DNA of 64,000 bases from positions 1 to 64,000 of the forward strand of contig CALEAD010000041.1 of the NCBI GenBank assembly GCA_937943625.1, given 5' to 3'. Below, piece by piece: positions 39,617 through 49,667 of this stretch (positions are counted from its first letter, which is position 1; the number at the start of each line of letters is the position of its first letter). This stretch comes from an uncultured Anaerolineae bacterium. GTDB lineage: Bacteria; Chloroflexota; Anaerolineae; Promineifilales; Promineifilaceae. The translations under genes and the position numbers were made by a program. Under the pieces are notes generated by a model. It was not told the origin of the DNA. It searched no databases and worked only from the letters and a program-made list of their open reading frames with translations.

Positions 39617-41641
39617 ATGCCGGCAAAAAACAAGCGCCTGATAAGTGCCGATGATCTGTACCGCATGGAGTTGCTAACCGATGCGCGAATTTCGCCAGAC
39701 GGCCGTTTCGTCATCGCCTCTGTGCAGCGCGTGGAGCGCAAAACAGAAAAAAAGTATAGCAACCTGTGGCTGTACCCAACAGACGGCGCCAAACCGCGCC
39801 AGTTCACCTATGGCGATTGGTCAGACGCACACCCGCGCTGGTCTCCGGACGGCCGTACCATTGCTTTCATCTCCAATCGCAAAGAAGAAACGCAGGCGCA
39901 AATCTACCTGATCCCCAGCGATGGTGGTGAAGCACGGCCGCTAACGACGCTCAAGGGCAGCATTCGCGGTTTTTCCTGGTCCCCAGACGGCAAGCGGCTG
40001 TTGTGCAGCTTTCGCAAGCGCGATAAAGAGAGTCTGGCACGCGAGGAGGATGAGCAAAAGAAAAAGCTGGGCGTTGTGGCGCATCACTACGTCAACCGCA
40101 CCTTCTTTAAGATGGATGGCGCAGGCTACCAGCCTGACGACGAATTCTGGCATCTGTGGCTGATTGACGCCGAAAGCGGCAAAGCAACGCAACTAACGCC
40201 AGACAGCCGCTACAACGAAGGCGGCCTGGCCTGGTCACCAGACGGCCAATCTATTGCTTTCCTCTCTAACCGCACCGCAGACCCCGACCTGGACCCCTAC
40301 GCCGACGAGCTTTACCTGGTGCCTGCCACTGCTGGGGCCACAATGCAGCGCATCCCCACCCCTGTTGGGCCTAAAGGGTTGCCCGTTTTCTCGCCAGACG
40401 GCCGTTGGTTGGCCTACATTGGCGTGGAGGGCAAAGGCTTGTGGTGGCAAAACGATAGCCTGTGGATTGTGCCCGTGGATGGCAGCGCGCCGGCGCGCAA
40501 CCTCACCGGTCACGCTGATTTGCACGTCAGCCATGTCACCAGCGGCGACATGGGCACAGCGGATTTTATGCCACCCACCTGGTCACCAGACGGCCGTACC
40601 CTCTACTTCCAGGCCAGTCGCCATGGCGACACGGCGCTGATGGCCGTAGATGTGGCCAGCAGCCACATCAGCCGCGTGTTAGAAACCCCTGGCACGGTGG
40701 AAAATTTCACCCTCTCGGCCGATGGCCAGCGACTCGCCTACATCTTCAACAACATAGAAAGCCCCTCGCAGCTATACGCCCTTAACCTGGGCACCGCGCA
40801 GCCACGCAAGCTAACGCGGCTGAATGAAAGCTGGCTAAAACGCACAGATCTGGGCGCGCTGGAGGAGGTGTGGTTCACGGCGCGCGATGGCTATAAGCTG
40901 CACGGCTGGATTCTCTTTCCGCCCGATTTTGACCCCAACCAGCAGTACCCTTCGATTTTGCAAATTCATGGCGGGCCACAGGTACAGTACGGCCGTTGCT
41001 TCATGCACGAATTTTACTTCCTGGCAGCTCAGGGGTACGTCGTCTACTATAGCAACCCACGCGGTGGGCAGGGCTACGGCAGCGAGCATTGCAAAGCCAT
41101 CTGGCACGCCTGGGGCACAGTAGACTACAACGACATAATGGATTGGGCAGAGTACATGAAGCAGCAACCCTACATTGATCCGGCGCGCATGGGCGTTACC
41201 GGTGGCAGCTACGGTGGCTACATGACCAACCTCATCATTGGCCGCAGCAACCTCTTTGCCGCAGCCGTTACGCAACGCAGCCTTAGCAACCTCATCAGCA
41301 TGTGGGGCAGCAGTGATTTCAACTGGACATTTCAGCAAACGTTTGGCAACGACCTGCCTCCCTTCAAAAACCTACAGCAATACTGGCAAGGTTCGCCCCT
41401 GAAAGATATTGGCAACTGCCGCACGCCGACCCTGGTCATCCACAGCCAGATGGATTTACGCGTGGCGCAGGAGCAGGGTGAGCAAATTTACGTGGCGCTG
41501 AAGACGCTGGGGGTAGATACGGAACTGGTGCTATTCCCCAATGAAGCACATGGCCTCAGTCGCAACGGCCGTACGGACCGCCGCATTGCCCGTCTCAACC
41601 ACATCCTGCGCTGGTTTGACAAATATCTAAAACAGGCATAG
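39617..41641 (+). CDS. S9-family prolyl oligopeptidase/acylaminoacyl peptidase
   Basis: Serine peptidase with a beta-propeller gate. The N-terminal part has repeated PD40 blades, each with SPDGR: SPDGRFVIAS, WSPDGRTIAFIS, WSPDGKRLLC, FSPDGRWLAYI, WSPDGRTLYFQ. The catalytic domain (about 410-674) has Ser in GGSYGGYMT, Asp in HSQMDLRVAQEQ and His in FPNEAHGLSR. 674 residues, typical; no signal peptide, so cytosolic. GGGAGG lies upstream of the ATG. Several SPDGR motifs are encoded with the octamer (gac ggc cgt), showing the palindrome used in the Asp-Gly-Arg frame. Confidence 0.95.
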   Translation: MPAKNKRLISADDLYRMELLTDARISPDGRFVIASVQRVERKTEKKYSNLWLYPTDGAKPRQFTYGDWSDAHPRWSPDGRTIAFISNRKEETQAQIYLIPSDGGEARPLTTLKGSIRGFSWSPDGKRLLCSFRKRDKESLAREEDEQKKKLGVVAHHYVNRTFFKMDGAGYQPDDEFWHLWLIDAESGKATQLTPDSRYNEGGLAWSPDGQSIAFLSNRTADPDLDPYADELYLVPATAGATMQRIPTPVGPKGLPVFSPDGRWLAYIGVEGKGLWWQNDSLWIVPVDGSAPARNLTGHADLHVSHVTSGDMGTADFMPPTWSPDGRTLYFQASRHGDTALMAVDVASSHISRVLETPGTVENFTLSADGQRLAYIFNNIESPSQLYALNLGTAQPRKLTRLNESWLKRTDLGALEEVWFTARDGYKLHGWILFPPDFDPNQQYPSILQIHGGPQVQYGRCFMHEFYFLAAQGYVVYYSNPRGGQGYGSEHCKAIWHAWGTVDYNDIMDWAEYMKQQPYIDPARMGVTGGSYGGYMTNLIIGRSNLFAAAVTQRSLSNLISMWGSSDFNWTFQQTFGNDLPPFKNLQQYWQGSPLKDIGNCRTPTLVIHSQMDLRVAQEQGEQIYVALKTLGVDTELVLFPNEAHGLSRNGRTDRRIARLNHILRWFDKYLKQA

Positions 41642-41719
41642 CGCATGGCAAGAGCGTGGGCGCGTGGCAATTAACCGTTCCCAAGCGCCCATCTCCACAC
41701 CCTATTTCCCCTCCTCCCT

Positions 41720-42526
41720 ATGCAATACCACGAGTTTCAACATATCCTGTTCGAGAAGCGCGAGCCACACATCCTCTGGCTGACGCTCAATCGCCCAGAG
41801 GTACTCAACGCTGCCAACGCCCGCCTGCACACCGAGTTGGTTGAGGTGTGGCAAACCATTGACCGCGACCCAGGCGTGCACGTGGCCGTCGTCACCGGCG
41901 CCGGGCGCGCCTTTTCCGCAGGTGGCGACCTGCAAATGGTCGAAGACGCCTACCGCAACTACGACGAAGTGCTGCGCATCCTTGATGAGGCGCGTGACCT
42001 GGTGTACAACATGCTGCACTGCCGCAAGCCGATCATTTCCGCCATCAATGGCGCTGCTGTCGGTGCAGGGCTGGTGGTGGCGCTCCTGGCCGACATCAGC
42101 ATTGCCGCTGAGAGCGCGCGCCTGGCGGATGGGCACGTGCGCATGGGTGTGGCTGCTGGCGACCACGCTGCCATTATCTGGCCACTGCTGGTGGGTATGG
42201 CCAAAGCCAAGTATTACCTGATGACCAGTGACTTTCTCTCCGGCAAAGAGGCGGAGCGCCTGGGACTGGTGAGCCTATGCGTGCCCGATGCAGAGGTGCT
42301 GGCCAGGGCGGAGGCGATTGCACAAGAGCTGGCAACAGGGCCGCGCCATGCCATTTGCTTCACCAAGCGGGCCCTAAATCAGTGGCTGCTGCAAGCAGCA
42401 CCAATTTTTGATCATTCCCTGGCGCTGGAGATGCTGGGCTTCTTTGGCGAGGATATGATGGCGGGGGTAAATGGGTTGCGCGCACGGAAACGGCCGTTGT
42501 ACCCATCGAGCAATCGCGAAGCGTGA
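41720..42526 (+). CDS. Enoyl-CoA hydratase/isomerase family protein
   Basis: Crotonase-fold enzyme. [17 protein letters not shown], the oxyanion-hole motif [13 protein letters not shown], and [41 protein letters not shown] match the family. 268 residues. The typical catalytic Glu positions appear altered ([12 protein letters not shown]), so it may be a hydratase, isomerase or other crotonase. It starts 79 bases after the peptidase gene and precedes a URO-D family gene; the three may be one transcript. A GCGTGAAA/TTTCACGC hairpin lies across its stop (42519-42548). Confidence 0.9.
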   Translation: MQYHEFQHILFEKREPHILWLTLNRPEVLNAANARLHTELVEVWQTIDRDPGVHVAVVTGAGRAFSAGGDLQMVEDAYRNYDEVLRILDEARDLVYNMLHCRKPIISAINGAAVGAGLVVALLADISIAAESARLADGHVRMGVAAGDHAAIIWPLLVGMAKAKYYLMTSDFLSGKEAERLGLVSLCVPDAEVLARAEAIAQELATGPRHAICFTKRALNQWLLQAAPIFDHSLALEMLGFFGEDMMAGVNGLRARKRPLYPSSNREA

Positions 42527-42597
42527 AAACCCCCTCTTTCACGCCTCACAACCTCCCTATTTCCCAAACTGAACCAGACATACAAGGAGACAGATGT

Positions 42598-43584
42598 ATG
42601 GCTAATTGGAGTAAGCGCAGGCGGCTGGAGGCCGTCATTGCCGCCGAAAAAGCAGACCGCCCACCGGTAGCGCTTTGGCGGCATTGGCCCGGAGACGATC
42701 AATCCGTGTCCAGCATGGTGGCTGCCCACCTGAAGTGGCAGCAAGATTATGACTGGGATTTGCTGAAGGTCAGCCCCGCCAGCAGCTATTCGGTGGCTGA
42801 TTGGGGCGTGCGCGACCGCTGGGTGGGACACATTGAAGGTACGCGCGAAGTCACCTATCATCCCGTTCAGCAGCCAGAAGATTGGACAAAGCTGCCTGTG
42901 CTAGACCCCACCCAAGGGGCGCTGGGGCAGCACCTGGCCGTGCTGCGTCACATTGGCCAGGCCATTGGCCAGGAAACGCCGTTCATTCCAACTATTTTTT
43001 CGCCGCTGGCACAGGCCAAGCACCTGGCCGGGCAAGAGAAAATGCTGACGCATCTGCGCGAATACCCGGATGAATTCTATCGCGGCATCGAGACCATTAC
43101 TGAAACCACAATTCGCTTTATCGAAGCGGCTAAAAAAATGGGCATCAGCGGCATCTTTTATGCTGTGCAGCACGCGCGCTACCCGCTGCTGAGCCGTGAT
43201 GAGTTTGTGAGCTTTGGCCGCGTGTATGATTTGCGCATCCTGGGAGCAGTGCAGGATTTGTGGTGCAACATGCTGCACGTGCACGGCAAGGATATTATGT
43301 TTGACCTGACGGCCAACTACCCGGTACAGTTTGTGAACTGGCACGACCGCGAAACAACGGTGAGTATTGCGCGGGGGCTAAACCGCATTCGCAAGGCTGC
43401 CAGCGGTGGCGTCAGCCAGTGGACTATTCACCAGGAAGACTCGACTAATACGCTGGCAGAAGCGCATGACGCGCTTACGGCAGCCAACGGCCGTTTGCTG
43501 TTGGGCACGGGCTGCGTCATTATGGTCACCACGCCCACGCGCAACATTCGCGCCCTGCGGGAATGTGTGGAAAATAGCTGGTGA
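42598..43584 (+). CDS. Uroporphyrinogen decarboxylase family protein
   Basis: URO-D-fold protein, 328 residues. Family traits: the start WSKRRRLEAVIAAEKADRPPVALW, a metal- or substrate-binding LHVHGKDIM after FGRVYDLRILGAVQ, and the C-terminal LLGTGCVIMVTTPTRNIRALREC. It lacks the RQAGRY signature of true HemE, so it is more likely a methyltransferase-like or other URO-D relative than a heme enzyme. The frame opens at 42523, but the ATG at 42598 with AAGGAG 8 bases upstream is the start. Confidence 0.85.
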   Translation: MANWSKRRRLEAVIAAEKADRPPVALWRHWPGDDQSVSSMVAAHLKWQQDYDWDLLKVSPASSYSVADWGVRDRWVGHIEGTREVTYHPVQQPEDWTKLPVLDPTQGALGQHLAVLRHIGQAIGQETPFIPTIFSPLAQAKHLAGQEKMLTHLREYPDEFYRGIETITETTIRFIEAAKKMGISGIFYAVQHARYPLLSRDEFVSFGRVYDLRILGAVQDLWCNMLHVHGKDIMFDLTANYPVQFVNWHDRETTVSIARGLNRIRKAASGGVSQWTIHQEDSTNTLAEAHDALTAANGRLLLGTGCVIMVTTPTRNIRALRECVENSW

Positions 43585-43631
43585 GCCAAAGATTGACGCC
43601 TGGCGATTGACGACTGTTCAATCGCCAATTT

Positions 43632-44774
43632 TTAATCACTCATCTCAGCGCGCGCGTCTGGGTCTGTTTCCTGGCGCAGGGCACGCGCTACGGCCGTTTC
43701 TGCTTCATGCCCGCCAATTTGCCGCAGCGCCCAGGCGGCGTGGCCCCGCAGCAGGGGGGCTGGGTCGGCTAAAAGGGAGGTAAGATAGGGAACGGCCGTG
43801 ACGCTGCCCCAGTTCCCTGCCGCCACGCACGCATTGCGCAGCAGCCCCTCCCGCTTGATGCGACGAATAGGGGTGTGTCCAAAACGTTGCTCAAAGGTAG
43901 CTTCCGTCAGGGTCAAAATTTCTGGCAACGGGGGCGCGGCCGCATCCCAACTGACCGGGGCAAAAGCACGCTCCGCTGTAGGCGCAGCAAAACGGTTAAA
44001 GGGACACACCTCCTGGCAGATGTCACACCCATAAATCCAGCTCCCCAGCAACGGCCGTAGCGCCCGCGGAATCCACCCTTTATGCTCAATCGTCAGGTAC
44101 GAAATGCAGCGCCGCGCATCCAGCACGTAGGGCTGGGGAAATGCGTGGGTGGGGCAGGCATCCAGGCAACGATGACAGCGACCGCAATTGGGCAACGGCC
44201 GTTTCTGGTCTGGCTCTATCTCTGTCAGCGGCAACGTCGTCAAAATTTCGCCTAAGAAAAACCACGAACCACTCCGCGGCGCAATCAGCATCGTATTTTT
44301 GCCTACAAAGCCCAATCCAGCCCTTTCCGCGTGGTCACGTTCCAAAATAGCACCTGTGTCCACATAGACGCGCTGCCGCACCGGTTCGGCCGTTTGTGCC
44401 TCCAGCCAGCCAGCCAGAGCCTCCAGGCGCGGCATCATCAGGTCGTGATAATCCACCTGGCCCCAGGCATAGTTCGAGATACGCCCTCGGCCCGGGTCAT
44501 TGGCAATGTGCGGCGGCATTTCCCCCGTATAGTAAGCCAGCCCCACGCACACCACTGTGCGCACACCCGGCAAAATAAGCTCCAAATCCTGTCGCCGCGC
44601 CACGCGGTCCGGGCGCGCCAGGTAAGCCATGCTGCCGTGCATTTGCTGATCAATCCAGCGCAGGTAGGCTTCCAGGCGGCGCGCTGGCTGCGCCGGCACA
44701 ATCCCCAGCATAGAAAACCCTAGCTGCTGCGCCTGCTGCCACAACTGCCTGACGAATGCCTCATCTGCAACCAT
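43632..44774 (-). CDS. queG: Epoxyqueuosine reductase
   Basis: Cobalamin and Fe-S enzyme for the last step of queuosine synthesis in tRNA. DUF1730 domain (VRTVVCVGLAYYTGE, YVDTGAILERDHAERAGLGFVGKNT) followed by two [4Fe-4S] motifs: CGRCHRCLDACPT and CDICQEVCPFN. The C-terminal HEAT-like repeats (NACVAAGNWGSVTAVPYLTSLL) bind tRNA. A minus-strand TGCTACAAT (extended -10) ends 8 bases before the ATG at 44774, so this ATG would sit at the transcript 5' end (leaderless). ATGs at 44783 and 44819 are alternatives. No other queuosine gene is nearby. Confidence 0.93.
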   Translation of the reverse strand: MVADEAFVRQLWQQAQQLGFSMLGIVPAQPARRLEAYLRWIDQQMHGSMAYLARPDRVARRQDLELILPGVRTVVCVGLAYYTGEMPPHIANDPGRGRISNYAWGQVDYHDLMMPRLEALAGWLEAQTAEPVRQRVYVDTGAILERDHAERAGLGFVGKNTMLIAPRSGSWFFLGEILTTLPLTEIEPDQKRPLPNCGRCHRCLDACPTHAFPQPYVLDARRCISYLTIEHKGWIPRALRPLLGSWIYGCDICQEVCPFNRFAAPTAERAFAPVSWDAAAPPLPEILTLTEATFEQRFGHTPIRRIKREGLLRNACVAAGNWGSVTAVPYLTSLLADPAPLLRGHAAWALRQIGGHEAETAVARALRQETDPDARAEMSD

Positions 44775-44825
44775 GAGTCTCATTGTAGCAGGTTTGTCCG
44801 GGTAACGAACAAAACCCATTCTTAC

Positions 44826-44935
44826 TGAAGACTATCTTGAAAATGAGCGCCGACTGCCGAGGGCAAGTGTAACCCAGGTTGCCAAACCTGGTACTAGCTC
44901 CCTTGAAAATGACTGCCGACCGCAGGCGGCGCCTG
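44826..44935. repeat. Mosaic intergenic repeat between queG and the IS
   Basis: ATCTTGAAAATGAGCGCCGACTGCCGAGGGCAAGTG, then the CCAGGTTGCCAAACCTGG palindrome, then a second start CTCCCTTGAAAATGACTGCCGACC followed by GCAGGCGGCGCCTGC. This is a tandem pair of partial units like 33754-33882. No gene start is adjacent, so the Shine-Dalgarno-like part is unused here. Confidence 0.75.
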
Positions 44936-45090
44936 CGATCTGTCTCTAGAAGTTATCTCAAAAATAGTGACTCTCCCGAAAAAAGGTCAACTCGTTCAAA
45001 AAGTGGCATTGCTTGACATAATGTGATAAAATAGAGGCATATTCTTTAAACTCTACTTTCCGCTAACTGGTATGTGACAAAAAACAGAAA

Positions 45091-45149
45091 TGGTGGCATG
45101 TTAATAGGAAACACCTTCCATCACAAAGGAGACCAAAAACATGCCACCA
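45091..45149 (+). promoter_or_regulatory. Start-codon-sequestering hairpin of the IS
   Basis: TGGTGGCATGTT (45091-45102) is perfectly complementary to AACATGCCACCA (45138-45149), which contains the transposase ATG (45141). The 35-base loop holds the AAAGGAG ribosome binding site. mRNA entering from outside the element would hide the start codon, whereas a transcript starting inside (a weak GTGACA/GTTAAT promoter would start near 45111) would not form the stem. IS10 and IS50 use the same principle. Confidence 0.65.
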
Positions 45150-46010
45150 GTAGCCGAACCAACCATGTCGGCCCTGACATCAATTGTATCTGGCTTATAT
45201 GTGGGTACAAATTTAGCCATGCTTCATTTTCTCTGGATGTTAGTTAACGGTTCACTTTTGCCCCATAGAGGCGCTGTTTTCCCTGCTCTGCAATCAACGG
45301 GTATTGGCGAACAGGCCGTTTGTCGCGCCTGGAAAGCCTTTCATAGTGGCATGTGGCAAGTGAGCGAACTCATCGTTGCCTGGAACCGATACATACAGGA
45401 GCAGCAACAATGGCGACCACGCCGTTATGAAAGGTATGGTGCGGTGGCTGTTGACACGACACCTTTCTGGTGGCCCAAACTGGAGGGCTTGCAATCCAAG
45501 TACTATCACAGCATTGCTGAGAAAGCCTTACCAGCCGTCATTCTCGGATTGGTCGCGCAGATTGGCGAGGTGGCCGGTAAACGGGTGGCTTTACCTTGCT
45601 CTATTTTGCGGGTTGACCCTAAAGACCCCAGTGAAGCTGCGCTCAAAAAAGAGTTGCTCGGCCAGATGAGTCGTACCCTGAATGACGTGGAAATCATGCT
45701 GGTAGACGCCGGCTTCAAAATAAAGGCGTGTCACGAAGCTGATGTGCCCCGCTTTCTGCTACGGTTGGCCAAGAACTTCACCGCCCGGCGCAACTATCTG
45801 CAGGACACAACGGGCAAAAAAGGCAAGCCGCCCACTAAAGGAGACCCCGTTCGTCCCCTGGCTCGCAAGCATAAGGAGAACCTTCCTTTTCCGCAAACTT
45901 ACCCTTTACCGGCGGAACTTCGCCAAAAAGCCTCGGTGACCGACCATCTGCCTAAGGGGATTTTGGCTCATCGGCGGTCAAAACAGGCAGTTGCTGCTGT
46001 AACGACCTGA
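45141..46010 (+). CDS. Putative DDE transposase, possibly C-terminally truncated
   Basis: 289 residues, function inferred from the terminal inverted repeats around it. Two Asp in beta-strand contexts (VAVDTTPFWW near residue 110 and IMLVDAGFKI near 190) fit the first two acidic residues of an RNase H-fold transposase. The second is followed by the usual basic strand-helix (RFLLRLAKNF). I see no convincing third Glu before the end, so the C-terminus may be shortened. The N-terminal part (SGLYVGTNLAMLHFLWMLVNG) could be a helical DNA-binding part. Ribosome binding site AAAGGAG lies 8-10 bases upstream. A short hairpin, ACCTGAAAACAGGT, followed by TGTTTTTG (46007-46027) may terminate its mRNA. 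Confidence 0.65.
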   Translation: MPPVAEPTMSALTSIVSGLYVGTNLAMLHFLWMLVNGSLLPHRGAVFPALQSTGIGEQAVCRAWKAFHSGMWQVSELIVAWNRYIQEQQQWRPRRYERYGAVAVDTTPFWWPKLEGLQSKYYHSIAEKALPAVILGLVAQIGEVAGKRVALPCSILRVDPKDPSEAALKKELLGQMSRTLNDVEIMLVDAGFKIKACHEADVPRFLLRLAKNFTARRNYLQDTTGKKGKPPTKGDPVRPLARKHKENLPFPQTYPLPAELRQKASVTDHLPKGILAHRRSKQAVAAVTT

Positions 46011-46124
46011 AAACAGGTTGTTTTTGTCACATTTTTAAGGTTCTTTGTTGGGGATGCCAGCGTCCAAAGGGTACTGGCTTCCCGTGATATAATATTTATG
46101 TCAACAATTTTAGCGGAAAGTAGA

Positions 46125-46311
46125 AAATATTAATAAATGGCTGAATGAGCCATCCCCAGGAGCCACAACCAGATACAATCAAGCTCGGAGTCAACCTGAC
46201 AAGGTGCCAAAGTGAGCGGATGACAAAATGTCAGCTTGCACCTGTTAACCTATATAAACGTAGCGAAGCCAGGCTTCTTGATAATAGCCTGGCTTCTGAT
46301 TGAACGGAGCC
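46125..46311. other. Region between IS and exporter operon, with hairpin
   Basis: GAAGCCAGGCT (46265-46275) pairs with AGCCTGGCTTC (46286-46296), an 11-bp stem ending 15 bases before the permease start. There is no T run. Smaller hairpins (TGACAAAATGTCA, AGGTGC/GCACCT around 46203-46243) precede it. It could shield the operon from IS transcription or act as a leader structure. Confidence 0.45.
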
Positions 46312-48699
46312 ATGGTGCCAACACGCTGGCGCAAAGTGATACTTGATCTGTGGATGCACAAGGCGCGCACCCTGCTGGTAATAGCCGCCATTGGCGTTGG
46401 TGTGTTTGCCGTTGGCCTGGTAGCTGGCGGGCAGGCTATTTTGCTGCGTGAGCTAAACCGGGGCTACGCCGCCACCAATGCCTCATCAGCCACGCTTACT
46501 ACTACCCCTTTTAGCAGCGAATTGGTCGCACGCCTGGGGCGCATCCCCGGCGTGGAGGCGGTCGAGGGGCGGCGGCGCATTCCTGCACAGGTGGAAATTC
46601 GCCCCAACGAAACGCGTGCCCTGCTGATTACGGCCGTTGCCGACTTCCGCGCACAGCAGCTAGACAAAATCTACCCCATCGGCGGCGCCTGGCCGCAGCG
46701 CGATGGCCTGCTCATCGAACAGCTCTCTCTGGAGTTCCTCAACGCCAGCGTCGGCGACAAAATCAGCGTAGACCTGGGCAACGGTCTGCGCAAAGAGCTG
46801 ACCATCACCGGCCTGGTGCACGACGCCAACGTGCCCAACGCCCGCGTCACCAATCGCGCCTTTGGCTACGTCACCATCCACACCCTCAACAACCTGGGGC
46901 TAGGCGACTACTTTACCGAACTCCGCTATCGCGCTGTAGAAGCTGACAACCTGAGTGCCATTTACGCCCTCAACGACGCCCTGAAAAGCCAGATTGAGCG
47001 CAGCGGACACACCGTCTTTGCCACAGACACCCCCACCCCCGGCGAACATTGGGCGCAAGAGATCATCGAAACGCTGGTGCTGCTCTTTATCCTCTTTGGC
47101 GTGCTGATTATGGTGCTTTCTGGCTTTCTCGTCGTCAACACCATCACGGCGCTAATGGCGCAGCAAATCAAGCACATTGGCGTGATGAAGCTGGTGGGCG
47201 CGCGTCGCCGCCAGATTATGGGTATGTACTTTGTCATGGTGGCCGCGTATGGGCTGCTGGCGGTGCTGCTGGCGGTGCCCGCCAGCATGCTTGCGGCGCA
47301 GCGTGTTGTCCTCTTTGCCACCGATTTGCTGAATACGCAAATTGTCAACAACAGCGTGCCGCTCTACGTGATTGGCCTGCAAGTGGCGGGCGGCCTGGGC
47401 ATTCCCCTGGCGGCAGCGCTTTGGCCGGTCATTAACGGCGCGCTGATCACCACACACAAGGCGCTAAACAGCATCGGCATTGACCAATCGAGCGTGGGAC
47501 GAGGGTTTTGGGAGCGGCTGTTTGCGCAAATGCAGCAGATGCTGCCCCTGCAACGGCCGTTACTCATCTCCTTGCGCAACACCATCCGCAAAAAGGGGCG
47601 GCTGGCGCTGACCCTGGCCACGCTCATTCTCGGCACGGCGCTCTTCATTGCTGTTCTCAGCACCCGCGCCTCCGTGCAGCAAACACTGGATGACTTCTTG
47701 CGCTACCACCGCTACGACGTGAGTGTGGTCTTTGCCCGCCCCTACCGCACCGCGCAAATCGAACCGCTGGCGCAGCAGCTTCCTGGCGTCGTCGCCGTCG
47801 AAAGCTGGCTGACCGGCAGCGCCCGTCGCGTCTTTGCCGACGCCAGCACCAGCGAAAGCGTCAGCCTTGTTGCCGCCCCTGCCAACTCTGCCTTTATGGA
47901 CCCAAAACTAGAAGCAGGGCGCTGGCTCCTGCCCACCGACGCCAACACCCTGGTCGTCAATACCGACTTTGCCGACGCGCACCCCGATTTGCGCCTGGGA
48001 GATGAGGTGGTGCTGGAGATAAACGGCCGTAATCACCCCTGGCAACTCGTCGGCATTGTGCCCACCGCTGCTGCCGGCCCCACGCTTTATGTCAACTATA
48101 ACTTCTATGCGCGCCTGGCGCGCAGCATCGGTCAGGCCACTACGCTCAAAGTCGTCACCGCCCAGCACGACGCCGCCCACCAGGCAGAGATGGCCGCCCG
48201 CCTGACCGGCCACCTGGAAAGCGCCGGCATTCGCGTCAGCAGCACCCGCACCACTGAAGGCATCCGCGAATCAAATCAGTACGCCTTCAACATTATTATC
48301 GGCTTTCTCGTGCTCATGGCTGTGCTGCTGGCAACCGTCGGCAGCCTGGGTCTCACCACCACCATGAGCATCAACATCCTGGAACGCATTCGTGAAATTG
48401 GTGTGCTGCGCGCCATTGGCGCCTCAGATAATGCCGTGCGCGTCATTGTGCTGACGGAAGGCATGACGATTGGTCTGCTAAGCTGGGTGTTTGGCAGCGT
48501 AACGGCCGTTCCCCTCAGCCAGCTCCTCAGCCACACCGTCGGCATGGCGCTGTTGGGCATTCCGCTCAACTATACCTTCGCCCTGGATTGGACCTTCATC
48601 TGGCTGGTAATGGTCATTTTGCTTGCCGCTGCCGCTTCGCTTGGCCCAGCACACAGCGCCAGCCGGCTAACCATTCGTGAAGTCTTGGCATACGAGTAG
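46312..48699 (+). CDS. FtsX/MacB-type ABC transporter permease
   Basis: Membrane subunit of a type VII (MacB-like) ABC system that uses mechanical transmission to export peptides, lipoproteins or drugs. 795 residues with two FtsX-like halves: first TM (HKARTLLVIAAIGVGVFAVGL), extracytoplasmic domain, three TM (LVLLFILFGVLIMVLSGFLVVNTI, MVAAYGLLAVLLAVPASML). A second half starts near residue 425 (ISLRNTIRKKGRLALTLATLILGTALF) and ends IWLVMVILLAAAASLGPAHSASRLTIREVLAYE. With two extracytoplasmic domains it is a fused dimer-like permease, unlike single-half MacB. Start choice is uncertain: ATG 46312 has GGAG close by; TTG 46300 is in frame. ATPase and adaptor genes follow. Confidence 0.88.
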   Translation: MVPTRWRKVILDLWMHKARTLLVIAAIGVGVFAVGLVAGGQAILLRELNRGYAATNASSATLTTTPFSSELVARLGRIPGVEAVEGRRRIPAQVEIRPNETRALLITAVADFRAQQLDKIYPIGGAWPQRDGLLIEQLSLEFLNASVGDKISVDLGNGLRKELTITGLVHDANVPNARVTNRAFGYVTIHTLNNLGLGDYFTELRYRAVEADNLSAIYALNDALKSQIERSGHTVFATDTPTPGEHWAQEIIETLVLLFILFGVLIMVLSGFLVVNTITALMAQQIKHIGVMKLVGARRRQIMGMYFVMVAAYGLLAVLLAVPASMLAAQRVVLFATDLLNTQIVNNSVPLYVIGLQVAGGLGIPLAAALWPVINGALITTHKALNSIGIDQSSVGRGFWERLFAQMQQMLPLQRPLLISLRNTIRKKGRLALTLATLILGTALFIAVLSTRASVQQTLDDFLRYHRYDVSVVFARPYRTAQIEPLAQQLPGVVAVESWLTGSARRVFADASTSESVSLVAAPANSAFMDPKLEAGRWLLPTDANTLVVNTDFADAHPDLRLGDEVVLEINGRNHPWQLVGIVPTAAAGPTLYVNYNFYARLARSIGQATTLKVVTAQHDAAHQAEMAARLTGHLESAGIRVSSTRTTEGIRESNQYAFNIIIGFLVLMAVLLATVGSLGLTTTMSINILERIREIGVLRAIGASDNAVRVIVLTEGMTIGLLSWVFGSVTAVPLSQLLSHTVGMALLGIPLNYTFALDWTFIWLVMVILLAAAASLGPAHSASRLTIREVLAYE

Positions 48700-48784
48700 A
48701 AAATGGGGCATCGTTCACGCTTTCTAAAAACAGCGCGTTACAATTTCCTGACCACCGGCGGCAGACGGTAAACCACCAATCACT

Positions 48785-48855
48785 GGCAAAATCGCGGTCA
48801 GCAGTCAGCAGTCAGCAGTCAGCGGTTAGCGGTCGGCGGTCAGCGGTCATTGGAA
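48785..48855. repeat. GGTCAGC heptamer array
   Basis: CGCGGTCAGCAGTCAGCAGTC continues as near-exact 7-base units (GGTCAGC, AGTCAGC, GGTTAGC, GGTCGGC) for about 50 bases. It lies between the permease and ATPase genes. Same vocabulary as 5785-5874 and 49765-49805. Confidence 0.7.
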
Positions 48856-48905
48856 ATTAACGATTTGCCATTCTTTACGCTCTACTTCTCAATCGTGGTA
48901 AAACC

Positions 48906-49667
<762 letters not shown>

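Larger units (their letters stand above)
45052..46124 (+). mobile_element. Insertion sequence with 15-bp terminal inverted repeats
   Basis: TCTACTTTCCGCTAA (45052-45066) is perfectly inverted at 46110-46124, framing 1073 bp with one transposase-like gene. No clear target-site duplication flanks it (left ...TTTAAAC, right AAATATTAA...), so the insertion may be old or rearranged. The element is less GC-rich than its surroundings and lacks the ACGGCCGT octamer. The IS family was not recognised. Confidence 0.8.

Noticed and set aside
42598-43584. Calling the URO-D family gene hemE
   Set aside because: The RQAGRY signature of uroporphyrinogen decarboxylase is absent, so only the family can be named.
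45001-45051. TTGACATAA near the left IS end read as a promoter or as part of the element
   Set aside because: Spacing to the next -10-like word is only about 8 bases, and the similar sequence at the right end lies inside, not outside, the inverted repeat.
46125-46140. Target-site duplication of the IS
   Set aside because: The flanks TTTAAAC and AAATATT share only an AAA, which is not convincing.
48790-48850. GGTCAGC units considered as a CRISPR array
   Set aside because: Units are 7 bases long and contiguous, with no spacer-repeat alternation and no cas genes nearby.
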